From positions 248,101-312,100 of the forward strand of contig NZ_LMSD01000012.1 of assembly GCF_001428045.1 (NCBI RefSeq): 64,000 nucleotides of DNA, written 5' to 3'. Below, piece after piece: positions 55,073-62,886 of the stretch. Every line of letters begins with the position of its first letter. Within the stretch, counting starts at the first letter, position 1. Position numbers and translations under genes: made by a program. The notes below the pieces were generated by a model that saw only the letters and a program-made list of their open reading frames with translations, searched no databases and was not told where the DNA came from. Source of the DNA: Paenibacillus sp. Soil750 (GTDB lineage: Bacteria > Bacillota > Bacilli > Paenibacillales > NBRC-103111).

Positions 55073-55271
55073 GTAAAATTAACGGCTTTACGTCCTTTTT
55101 GGACATGATCGTTGATCCCAAAACAATACCAATGCATGAAGAGAATCATTGAGCTACTTTATTTTTAAAAATAGGCTTAACCCACTAAAAAAAAATAGAA
55201 CCAACGTCGATTTTCATACGTAATACTATTCATGCATGACATTCTTTCAGGGTTAGGGAGGTTTCTTGCTT

Positions 55272-55364
55272 ATGACAATGACATTAGCTTTTCACCAAAA
55301 CACTTCAATTCGGGACGCTATCTCTGAGATCATCTGGTATCTAAGAAAGAAACGTAGAATTTAA
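55272..55364 (+). CDS. Possible 30-residue small protein
   Basis: ATG at 55272 opens MTMTLAFHQNTSIRDAISEI and ends in a basic tail KKRRI. GGGAGG lies about 11 bases upstream, longer than ideal. It is the only candidate in the gap between the GH88 promoter and the SDR terminator, and the only plus-strand one there. No family known; could be chance. Confidence 0.3.
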   Translation: MTMTLAFHQNTSIRDAISEIIWYLRKKRRI

Positions 55365-55398
55365 TCCTAGCACCATGCCCTAAAAAACATAGAAGAAG

Positions 55399-55444
55399 AA
55401 CAAAGCCTATGGCTTTCCGTTAACGGAGAGACATAGGCTTTGTT
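55399..55444. terminator. Long hairpin after the SDR gene
   Basis: AACAAAGCCTATG and CATAGGCTTTGTT form a perfect 13-bp stem with an inner CCGTTAACGG palindrome. T-rich DNA follows on both strands, but no clean T-run. Confidence 0.65.
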
Positions 55445-55461
55445 CTATTTGAACTGAACTT

Positions 55462-56244
55462 CTATAAGGCTGCGCCTTTTCCACCATCAATATTCACAGA
55501 GGTCCCCGTTACGTAGGAAGCTGCATCCGATGCTAAAAATGTTATCACATTCGCCGCTTCCTCCGCATTACCAATACGGCCTAATGGTATATCATGCCGC
55601 GGGTCACTTGCGAATTCCTCCCAAGTAAGCTCTGGAGCACGCTTTTTCCAAACCTTCTCGATTTGGTCACTTCGGATGGTTCCAATACACACGGTATTGA
55701 CTCGAATCTGTGCCGATCCCAAATCTTTGCTCATCGCATTCGTTAAAGCCAATCCAGCCGCTCTGCTGACCGAAGTTGGAAGCGATGAGGCAGGAGGCGT
55801 CTTAGCCGCGGATGTCGTAATATTCACAATCGATCCACCGCCTGCTTCGCGCATATGTGGAATCGCAAATTGCGAGCAATGAATGGCCCCGAATAATTTC
55901 AATTCCAAATCTTGGCGCCATACAGCTGAACCTACTTGTTCAAATGGTGCCGCAGCGGAAGTTCCCGCATTATTCACAAGAATATGTAAACCACCGAAAC
56001 GTTGAACCGTTTCTTCGATTGCTCTCTGACAATCAGCTTCCGACGTCACATCCGCTTGAATCGTGAGAACCTCACCTTCGGTAAGATTAGCAATGTGGAC
56101 CGCAGCTTCTTGAAGCTGCTCTACATTACGTGCAAGAATAGCCACCTTCGCCCCTTCGCGGGATAAAGAAATGGCGGTAGCAAGTCCGATCCCTTTACTT
56201 CCTCCCGTGATTAAGGCCACCTTATTTTGCAAGCCTAATTGCAT
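55462..56244 (-). CDS. SDR-family oxidoreductase
   Basis: About 260 residues from ATG 56244 (AAGGAAG ten bases upstream; a 298-residue version would lack a ribosome site). Seen: TGGSKGIG cofactor loop, NNAGTSAAAPF, and ADVTSEADC. At the active site the order NITTSAAKTPPASSLPTSVS has serine, but the usual YxxxK tyrosine and lysine are not in place: the motif reads SLPTSVSRAAG. That makes ordinary dehydrogenase activity doubtful. C-terminal VTGTSVNIDGG is standard. Confidence 0.88.
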   Translation of the reverse strand: MQLGLQNKVALITGGSKGIGLATAISLSREGAKVAILARNVEQLQEAAVHIANLTEGEVLTIQADVTSEADCQRAIEETVQRFGGLHILVNNAGTSAAAPFEQVGSAVWRQDLELKLFGAIHCSQFAIPHMREAGGGSIVNITTSAAKTPPASSLPTSVSRAAGLALTNAMSKDLGSAQIRVNTVCIGTIRSDQIEKVWKKRAPELTWEEFASDPRHDIPLGRIGNAEEAANVITFLASDAASYVTGTSVNIDGGKGAAL

Positions 56245-56344
56245 ATGGTTCGCTTCCTTTCCCTCAATAACAGAATAATAGCAATCTATAGATAAGCATA
56301 CGCCATCACAGCGCCATTTTTCAAATCTCATCTGAAATAACAGC

Positions 56345-56383
56345 AAAGAAAAAACCATCAGGACTTATCATCCTCATGGTTTT
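56345..56383 (-). terminator. Terminator of the 56399 oxidoreductase gene
   Basis: AAAACCAT(G)AGG pairs with CCT(G)ATGGTTTT around a ten-base loop and runs into TTTTTTC on the minus strand. Confidence 0.8.
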
Positions 56384-56398
56384 CCATTATTTTCATTT

Positions 56399-57484
56399 CT
56401 ATTGGTTTAAATATACAGCTTTGCCCGTACGAGCCGACTCATAAATGGCTTCAAGAATTTGCGATACTACGAAAGCTTGCTCAGGCGTAACAACCGGATC
56501 AATATCTTGATCAATCGCATTGATCCAAGTACGCATTTCTACATCAGCAGCGCTTTCGCTTTTACCATCGTAGAAAGCAACTCCGCCTGCTTTCAAATCA
56601 ACCTCGGTTGTGTAGAGACGACTGTGCTTCTCACCATTGATGCGAAGGCCGCCTTTCATATCCGCTCCACCTTCTGTACCGCTTAACGAACACTTCGCTT
56701 CGTCTACTTCAAGTGTGTTTAACGCCCAGCTGGATTCAAGAATAATGGTTGCACCATTCTCCATTACGATCATCCCGAAAGCGGAATCCTCAACGGTAAA
56801 CTTACTTGGATCCCACGGCCCCCAAGCGTTAGCCGCGTTTTCTTTATGGGACAATTCATGGTAGGACGTACCTAATACAACCTTCGGCTTATAGTTGTCC
56901 ATCATCCAAAGAGTAAGATCAAGGGCATGCGTACCGATATCGATTAACGGACCGCCACCTTGCTTCTCTTCATCAAGGAATACACCCCATGTCGGTACAG
57001 CACGACGACGAATCGCATGTGCTTTAGCAAAATAAATGTGACCAAGCTCACCATCAGCACATACGTTTTTCAAATGCTGACTATCCGGACGGAAACGGTT
57101 GTTATAACCAATGGTCAGCTTTTTGCCAGTACGTTTCGCCGTTTCAACCATGCGTTTCGCATCTTCTGCTGTTTTCGCCATCGGCTTCTCACACATAACA
57201 TGCTTGCCAGCTTCAAGAGCAGCAATTGAAATTTCCGCATGTGAAATATTCGGTGTTAATACATGCACGATATCAATCGTGGCATCTTGCAATACTTCTC
57301 TATAATCTTCGCAAACGAGCGCGCCTTCAATCCCATATTTCGCTGCAGCTGTTGCTGCACTCTCTTGGACGATGTCACAAAATGCGACTAATTCAACATT
57401 AGACAGCTTGCTCAAACTAGGCAAATGCTTGCCATTTGCAATTCCACCGCAACCAATAATACCAATACGATACTTACGTGACAT
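56399..57484 (-). CDS. Gfo/Idh/MocA-family oxidoreductase
   Basis: About 361 residues from ATG 57484 (GGAGG eight bases upstream). Seen: YRIGIIGCGGIANGKHLPSL, VLTPNISHAEISIAALEAGK HVMCEKPMAKTAEDAKRM with the EKP lysine near residue 93, and GGGPLIDIGTHALDLTLWMM with the catalytic histidine. It probably handles a sugar or uronate in the nearby catabolic set, but it stands alone between gaps and terminators. Confidence 0.92.
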   Translation of the reverse strand: MSRKYRIGIIGCGGIANGKHLPSLSKLSNVELVAFCDIVQESAATAAAKYGIEGALVCEDYREVLQDATIDIVHVLTPNISHAEISIAALEAGKHVMCEKPMAKTAEDAKRMVETAKRTGKKLTIGYNNRFRPDSQHLKNVCADGELGHIYFAKAHAIRRRAVPTWGVFLDEEKQGGGPLIDIGTHALDLTLWMMDNYKPKVVLGTSYHELSHKENAANAWGPWDPSKFTVEDSAFGMIVMENGATIILESSWALNTLEVDEAKCSLSGTEGGADMKGGLRINGEKHSRLYTTEVDLKAGGVAFYDGKSESAADVEMRTWINAIDQDIDPVVTPEQAFVVSQILEAIYESARTGKAVYLNQ

Positions 57485-57730
57485 GTGAAGACCTCCAGTA
57501 GGTTTTTTCCTTGCATACAAATATATGATATCTAGACAACTCTCTTAAATGTAGCACATGAAAACGCTTATTTTTAGTCTAACATTCGGACAAATCTCAC
57601 TCAGAAATTACGACATGTCATAGGGATACTGGTTGTGGACATCGAATACGGAGATGGATGTGGACATGTGAGGCGGATGCTGGATCTAAGCGCTCCCATC
57701 CAGCATCTTTTTACGCCGCACTAAACAAAT

Positions 57731-57919
57731 AAATGGATTTTATGTTGTTAATTTAACTGCTTCTCCCCATCTGGGAGCATTAGATGGATTTCCTACAGTT
57801 AATTTCCGCAATAATCCACCAAACGGCGATTCCCCTTGATATTAGCTGTATTTTTTCCATCTATTCGTTAAATCTTAGATAAAACGGCAATATTAACAGT
57901 ATTTTTTACAGTTATTTGA
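57731..57919 (+). repeat. Interspersed 189-bp element, copy B
   Basis: The partner of 33003-33191 in the opposite orientation. Direct copies of the ATGGATTT core begin at 57733 and 57784, 51 bp apart. GTATTTTTTCCATCTA at 57848 is roughly the inverse of the core, so the element can fold. The rest of 57485-58061 shows no gene or site I can support; a 79-codon frame at 57916 is rejected. Confidence 0.65.
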
Positions 57920-58061
57920 AAGCTAGCTACTCAAACGAGCACACTATTCCTGCTCCTACTTCACTCAAACCAATTTCTACTCGCAATCAGCTTGTCACAC
58001 ATCATCTCAACTTATTAATTAAGGGTGTAAGCCCCGCTTCCCCGAGACCTCAAACACGACA

Positions 58062-58092
58062 AATAACCAGAAGGAAATTTCTCCTGGTTATT
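58062..58092 (-). terminator. Terminator of the 58105 gene
   Basis: AATAACCAG and CTGGTTATT form a 9-bp stem with an inner GGA/TCC region; on the minus strand TTATTTG follows. Confidence 0.75.
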
Positions 58093-58104
58093 ATTTGGTC
58101 TTCC

Positions 58105-58770
58105 CTAACTACCACCTGCGCGCTTCTGAGCTTCCTCCAAATAACTTCGATATAGCCCCTCATTCGGTTGTTCCTGTGTTAAATTCTCGTAGTAGCGTGC
58201 AACTTTTTGGAAATAGTAGCCATGCACATCACTTGTCGGCACAAGCCGGTAGGGATCCCAGCGATACGTTTCTACCTGGTACGCTTGACCTTGCTCCTGT
58301 GTCCAAAGGGCAATTTCACAGAGGCCATCTGGACCATTCCGCGTTGGCATATCTTCGATTTCCAGATGTGAATAGGTCGTACCAGGTGGAATTACGCGCT
58401 GAAAACCTGTTTGCGTCCATTGAATAATATCCAGTTCTGCTATGGGTTCATCCGCCCGCTCCCAACCAATAAGGACATCCCAGCCTTCTTTGCGTGAAAT
58501 AGGCGCTGCAGCAAAGTCTTTCACTGCAAGATCTCTTCCAGTTGATGCAGACCCGATCGGAAACCAATTGCCTGAGTACTCTTTCAAGGAGAACAAATAT
58601 TGATGGTCTAAATATCTATATAGGGCTGTGATTTCTGGAAACCCATCACCATCCACATCGGCGTATAGAATCGCCGCGGGATCTCCCTCCTGCTTCAGCA
58701 CGACAATCTCGGCCTCCTCAGGTATACAACTGCGGACGACGGAAAGAAAATCAATTGAAGACAAGCTCAT
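58105..58770 (-). CDS. Hypothetical protein with an FG-GAP/VCBS-like segment
   Basis: About 221 residues from ATG 58770 (AGAGGG upstream; a longer version has no ribosome site). AILYADVDGDGFPEITALYR is a calcium-loop pattern like FG-GAP repeats; a second weaker one may be GPDGLCEIALWTQE. No signal peptide or membrane helix is seen. It lies 97 bases past glpX. Function unknown. Confidence 0.75.
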   Translation of the reverse strand: MSLSSIDFLSVVRSCIPEEAEIVVLKQEGDPAAILYADVDGDGFPEITALYRYLDHQYLFSLKEYSGNWFPIGSASTGRDLAVKDFAAAPISRKEGWDVLIGWERADEPIAELDIIQWTQTGFQRVIPPGTTYSHLEIEDMPTRNGPDGLCEIALWTQEQGQAYQVETYRWDPYRLVPTSDVHGYYFQKVARYYENLTQEQPNEGLYRSYLEEAQKRAGGS

Positions 58771-58867
58771 GTTATCCCTCTTTTCGCATCTTCTCAACAC
58801 AAGTATATGCAGAGGGGAACTTGGCACATGTCTAGCTTGTAATTCCTAGTTTTGTTGTTCTTGCGAA

Positions 58868-59833
58868 TTAGGCGCTCCCTCGCTGCTCCTCATGTAACTG
58901 GTGAACGCATTGGATAAAACGCACAGTCTGTGTCTCTGCTCTCATCACTACCGAGTGGGTTTGCGCACGACCGCCCCAGCCATACTTGACACCATGTAAG
59001 AAATCGCCTGATGTAACCCCTGTTGCCGCGAAAATAATATCGGAATCGCCCACAAGGTCCCGCATGCTTAACACTTTCGATGGATCCGAAATACCCATGG
59101 CTAGACAACGCTGATGTTCTTCTTCATTCTCAGGCAGCAAACGCCCTTGCAGTTCGCCCCCCATACAGCGCAAAGCAGCTGCTGCAAGGACACCTTCGGG
59201 TGCTCCCCCTGAACCTACATGCAGGTCAATCCCCGTTTCCGGGAATGCCACTGCCATCGCACCTGCTACATCACCGTCACTGAGCAAATATATTTTGACT
59301 CCGAGTTTACGTAAGATCATTATGTGTTCGGCATGTCGATTGCGATCCAGGATAGAGACCGTCAGCTCTGAAATTTCCTTATGCAGAATGCTTGCCGCTT
59401 TCTGAATGGTCACCTCAAGCGGATCTTCGAGACTCAGCTTGCCAGCCAAGCGTGGACCAACCGCCAGCTTCGCCATATACATATCAGGGGCATGGAGGAG
59501 ATTGCCTTTTTCTGCGATAGCCACAACAGATAGGGCATTATTCCGACCGCTTGCCACAATATCAGTTCCCTCTAATGGATCAACAGCCACATCAAATTCA
59601 GGTCCTACGCCACTGCCTACCTCTTCCCCAATGTAAAGCATTGGCGCTTCATCCATTTCCCCCTCACCAATAACAACCGTCCCCCGAAAAGGAACAGCAC
59701 TAAAATATTCCCGCATCGCGGAAGTTGCGGCTCCATCCGCATCATGCTTATTCCCTTTCCCTGTCCAGCTAGATGATGCAATGGCTGCTGCCTCTGTTAC
59801 CCGCACGATTTCCAATGATAAGTCTCTGTGCAT
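58868..59833 (-). CDS. glpX: Class II fructose-1,6-bisphosphatase
   Basis: A 321-residue metal-dependent phosphatase making fructose 6-phosphate in gluconeogenesis. Seen: VIGEGEMDEAPMLYIGEEVG, the metal/substrate motif DVAVDPLEGTDIVASGRNNA, ILDRNRHAEHI, and LHVGSGGAPEGVLAAAALRC. The length matches GlpX. It follows the PPDK-regulator gene by 46 bases. Together with ccpN it forms a gluconeogenic unit. Confidence 0.96.
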   Translation of the reverse strand: MHRDLSLEIVRVTEAAAIASSSWTGKGNKHDADGAATSAMREYFSAVPFRGTVVIGEGEMDEAPMLYIGEEVGSGVGPEFDVAVDPLEGTDIVASGRNNALSVVAIAEKGNLLHAPDMYMAKLAVGPRLAGKLSLEDPLEVTIQKAASILHKEISELTVSILDRNRHAEHIMILRKLGVKIYLLSDGDVAGAMAVAFPETGIDLHVGSGGAPEGVLAAAALRCMGGELQGRLLPENEEEHQRCLAMGISDPSKVLSMRDLVGDSDIIFAATGVTSGDFLHGVKYGWGGRAQTHSVVMRAETQTVRFIQCVHQLHEEQRGSA

Positions 59834-59879
59834 AAGCGATCCACCCTCTCGAAATTGGTTTGATTCGTTGTCTGATGCG

Positions 59880-60683
59880 TTATGATCTTTCCGCCAAAAT
59901 TAAGCCCGCTGTTTCCTCAATTGCTTTCTCGCTCACATCAATAATCGAACAACCCAATTCACTATAAAGTTTCATGGCAAAAGCTAATTCTTCCTCTATC
60001 CGCTCTTTCGTCGCATATTTAGCACCGAAAGGGAGACCAACGGCTTTCAGTCGTTCTGTACGAATACCAATCAGCTTATCCACACTCATCGTAAGTCCGA
60101 CAAGCTTCTTCGGGTCTAGCTCAAATAATAGACTAGGAGGCTTAACCTCTGGAACTAAAGGATAATTCGACACCTTAAATCCTTTGTGCGCCAAATATAT
60201 GCTAAGCGGTGTCTTGGATGTTCGTGATGGTCCCAGCAGGACGATATGGGCTTGTTTCATTGTGCTAGGATCTTTGCCATCATCACTATTGACTGTAAAT
60301 TCTACCGCTTCCACACGCTGATAATACTGTTCATCCAACTGGTAGAGCAGCCCAACTTTACGCTTAGGCGAATCCTTAAACGTGTCAATAAAGGCTTGCA
60401 TCATAGGGCCCATAATATCGATGGCATTCACGCTCAATCGGATAGCTTCTTGCCGCATCATTTCTCTTAGTTCAGGCAATACAAGCGTGTAGGCGATAAA
60501 CCCTTTTAGTCGTGAGGCTTCCTCTACGATCGTTCGTACTTCATCTTCCGTTCGAATGGAACCATGTCGTTTAACGACAACCTGACTTGCATTAAACTGC
60601 CGAATCGTTGCTTGAACAACCGTATTTGCTGTTTCTCCTACCGAATCCGAACATACGAAAATGGTATGCAGCTTCTCTCCCAT
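59880..60683 (-). CDS. ppsR: Bifunctional kinase/pyrophosphorylase regulating PPDK or PEP synthase
   Basis: A 267-residue DUF299 protein. It phosphorylates and dephosphorylates pyruvate phosphate dikinase or PEP synthase. The P-loop is GPSRTSKTPLSIYLAHKG near residue 153, and the N-terminal block is IFVCSDSVGETANTVVQATI. In Bacillus this gene (yqfL) follows ccpN, as here with a 16-base gap. GGGGGG precedes the ATG. Confidence 0.94.
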   Translation of the reverse strand: MGEKLHTIFVCSDSVGETANTVVQATIRQFNASQVVVKRHGSIRTEDEVRTIVEEASRLKGFIAYTLVLPELREMMRQEAIRLSVNAIDIMGPMMQAFIDTFKDSPKRKVGLLYQLDEQYYQRVEAVEFTVNSDDGKDPSTMKQAHIVLLGPSRTSKTPLSIYLAHKGFKVSNYPLVPEVKPPSLLFELDPKKLVGLTMSVDKLIGIRTERLKAVGLPFGAKYATKERIEEELAFAMKLYSELGCSIIDVSEKAIEETAGLILAERS

Positions 60684-60699
60684 GTAAATTCCCCCTGAT

Positions 60700-61335
60700 T
60701 TACTTACCTAGCGCTACATCCAGCAGCAATTTGGTCATTGTTGTTTTCGTAATTCGGCCTACAACTTCCAGTCCTTCCCGGCCCTCAATTGCCTTAACGA
60801 CGGGTAAGCTGTCCACTTCATGATGAATCATCTTCCGAGCTGCTTCCAGCACGCTATCTTCAGGGTTCACCGTAATAATGTTCGGTTGTCTGGTCATCAC
60901 CAACGAAACTGGCATTGCCGTTGCCGTTGCATGTCCTAATGTAACCTTGAGTAAATCCTTTCGTGAAACCACGCCTGCTAGTACACCCTCCTGATTAACA
61001 ATCATCAAACTCCCCACATTCTCGAGAAAAAGGGCAACAACTGCATCACTAACGGTTACTGTTTCCCGAAGCAAAAAGGGAATGCCCATTACGTCCTTCA
61101 CCTTCATGGACTCAATCAACTTGCTCGGTGCGTGGACGTCGTGTGCTGCTGTTCCTAGAAAATAGCCCACCTTTGGTTTGGCATCGATATGACTTAACAT
61201 GACTAAGACCGCTAAATCCGAGCGAATGGTCGGTCGACTAACCCCCAGCAGCTCAGCGATACGTTCTCCAGTAATTGGCGCATATTTGCCGACGAGATCA
61301 ATTATTTCTAACTGGCGAGCCGTAAGTTCGATGAT
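60700..61335 (-). CDS. ccpN: CcpN-family transcription repressor with an apparent AUC start
   Basis: About 211 residues if started at ATC 61335: winged helix IELTARQLEIIDLVGKYAPI TGERIAELLGVSRPTIRSDL, then VGYFLG, and two CBS domains (SLMIVNQEGVLAGVVSRKDL; SLPVVKAIEGREGLEVVGRI). CcpN represses gapB and pckA under glycolytic conditions in Bacillus. Upstream of the first ATG (61200), 45 in-frame codons encode the conserved HTH and contain no ATG, GTG or TTG; the frame opens at TAG 61345-61347. AGGAGGG (61340-61346) lies four to seven bases before two ATC codons. Order with ppsR and length 212 in Bacillus confirm identity. Confidence 0.9.
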   Translation of the reverse strand: MIELTARQLEIIDLVGKYAPITGERIAELLGVSRPTIRSDLAVLVMLSHIDAKPKVGYFLGTAAHDVHAPSKLIESMKVKDVMGIPFLLRETVTVSDAVVALFLENVGSLMIVNQEGVLAGVVSRKDLLKVTLGHATATAMPVSLVMTRQPNIITVNPEDSVLEAARKMIHHEVDSLPVVKAIEGREGLEVVGRITKTTMTKLLLDVALGK

Positions 61336-61381
61336 GTTTCCCTCCTAAAGCAATGAAATATCGTTATATAGTATGTTCTAT

Positions 61382-61409
61382 TTGTTATATATTGTACATT
61401 ATATAACAA
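61382..61409. promoter_or_regulatory. Near-perfect 28-bp palindrome upstream of ccpN
   Basis: Arms TTGTTATATA (61382-61391) and TATATAACAA (61400-61409) flank TTGTACAT, itself palindromic except its outer T pair. TTTGTTATATA differs at one position from the CcpN operator consensus TRTGHYATAYW as I recall it. It lies 47 bp upstream of ccpN and suggests self-regulation. Confidence 0.5.
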
Positions 61410-61477
61410 TTCTCTGAAATATAAAGATGTTTATTGCCTATAAAAGAATTTTTTATCACCTATTTCCTCTTAGAGAC

Positions 61478-61525
61478 AAAAAAGAGAGTTTCCCAAAAGC
61501 CATAAGTATGGCCGAGACACTCCCT
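61478..61525 (-). terminator. Terminator of the chromate-transporter pair
   Basis: GCCATA/TATGGC inner stem with an imperfect GAGT/ACTC outer stem, then six T on the minus strand. Confidence 0.65.
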
Positions 61526-61538
61526 CAAAGTCTATATT

Positions 61539-62081
61539 TTATAAGAAAAAAGCGATTCCCAGGACACCTGCCCCAACAATAACAACAAATGGATGCACCT
61601 TATATTTAACAATCGCCATGAAAGCGCCGCCTGCAATGAGAAGCGTTGCAACTTGTTTCCACGTGACCCCTGTATCTACCGTTCCGAAGGATGATTGGCC
61701 AAAATGCAGCGCAGCATAGACGATAAATCCTGTCACAACAGGTTTGAGACCGTAAAAGGATGATTTGAACCACGGATGCGAGTGCCAACGAAACAAGAAG
61801 GCCGCTGCGAGGATGATGATCACCAGAGACGGCAGTACCATGCCTAACGTCGCAAGAATGGCCCCAGGGATCCCCGCTGTCTCATAGCCAATTAACGTGG
61901 CGCTATTCGTTGCAATGGGACCAGGGCTGGTGCCAGACAAGGCAATAACATGATGAAATTCATCCTGTGTCAGCCAATGATGCCGTTCAACCTCAAGCTG
62001 GATGACAGGAATCATGGCATAGCCCCCGCCAAAGGATACGAGACCAATTTTGAGAAATGCGAGAAATAATTGGAGTAGCAT
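61539..62081 (-). CDS. Chromate transporter family protein, second half (short-chain CHR)
   Basis: A 180-residue protein with about five to six helices. Seen: FLKIGLVSFGGGYAMIPVIQ near the start and IALSGTSPGPIATNSATLIG, both CHR signatures. In many Bacillota two such half-length proteins act together for chromate efflux or anion transport. GAGG precedes the ATG. It follows the sister gene by about 20 bases. Confidence 0.9.
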   Translation of the reverse strand: MLLQLFLAFLKIGLVSFGGGYAMIPVIQLEVERHHWLTQDEFHHVIALSGTSPGPIATNSATLIGYETAGIPGAILATLGMVLPSLVIIILAAAFLFRWHSHPWFKSSFYGLKPVVTGFIVYAALHFGQSSFGTVDTGVTWKQVATLLIAGGAFMAIVKYKVHPFVVIVGAGVLGIAFFL

Positions 62082-62100
62082 CTACGAATCACCTCATCCT

Positions 62101-62745
62101 CTAGATCCCATCCGCCATAAACCATTCAGCGGACTTGTTGTCAACGTTCTTAGATGTTGTTGTATCTGTATGAGATGGAGGATTTGTCATGCCCCATTTG
62201 TTCTTAAGATACGTTGTGACGAGACCGACCAGTACGCCGAGTGTGATCAACACGAGAGGCGATACCTGAACGACGAGCATGACAATCACAGTTCCTACTG
62301 CTATAAGGAGGGTAAGCCGATCGAAGATCGATGATTTTGCCATTTTGTACGCGGCAGCCGCAATAAGACCTATAATCGCAGCATGGATCCCCTCCATGAG
62401 GGCTTGCATTTTGGGGTAATGCTCAAGCCAAGCATAAATCACACTTAGCAGGAGAACGATCAGAAAGGTCGGTAGCGTAATCCCTACGACGGCCGCGATA
62501 GCTCCAGCAATTCCTGCGAGACGATAACCGACCAACGCAGACACATTGACACCAACTCCACCAGGGGCTGCACCGGAGATGGCCAGAAGCTCTGACATTT
62601 CCGCGTCTGACATCCAATTCTTCATGATGACGACCTCTCGTTGAATGGCAGGAAGCATGGCATAGCCACCACCAAATGTAAGCGGGCTAATTCGAAGAAA
62701 TGTCCAAAATAGGCGAATCAACTTGCTGAGTATGTTCCCTGTCAT
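62101..62745 (-). CDS. Chromate transporter family protein, first half (short-chain CHR)
   Basis: About 214 residues from ATG 62745 (GGGGGAG upstream; GTG 62763 is less likely). Seen: FLRISPLTFGGGYAMLPAIQ and LLAISGAAPGGVGVNVSALV GYRLAG. A paralogue of the next gene with the same signatures. The last 30 residues (PPSHTDTTTSKNVDNKSAEW) form a hydrophilic tail absent in the sister. Confidence 0.9.
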   Translation of the reverse strand: MTGNILSKLIRLFWTFLRISPLTFGGGYAMLPAIQREVVIMKNWMSDAEMSELLAISGAAPGGVGVNVSALVGYRLAGIAGAIAAVVGITLPTFLIVLLLSVIYAWLEHYPKMQALMEGIHAAIIGLIAAAAYKMAKSSIFDRLTLLIAVGTVIVMLVVQVSPLVLITLGVLVGLVTTYLKNKWGMTNPPSHTDTTTSKNVDNKSAEWFMADGI

Positions 62746-62886
62746 TTTGATCTCCCCCTCCACTTAATTCTATTTTGAATTAAAGTAAAGGAGAAATCCA
62801 ATCAATAATCGTAATCTCATTACAAGTTTTTGCTTATAATGTGGGACTCTCACCCATTTTACCGCTATTCCTACAAACAGTTTGAT

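Noticed and set aside
56245-56358. N-terminal extension of the SDR protein
   Set aside because: The longer version overlaps the terminator of the upstream gene and has no ribosome site; ATG 56244 gives the normal SDR start.
57916-58155. 79-codon plus-strand gene
   Set aside because: It runs into the terminator and end of the 58105 gene on the other strand, lacks a ribosome site and has no recognisable features.
60700-61200. ATG 61200 as the start of ccpN
   Set aside because: It would delete the whole DNA-binding domain, which is intact upstream in the same frame and preceded by a strong ribosome site.
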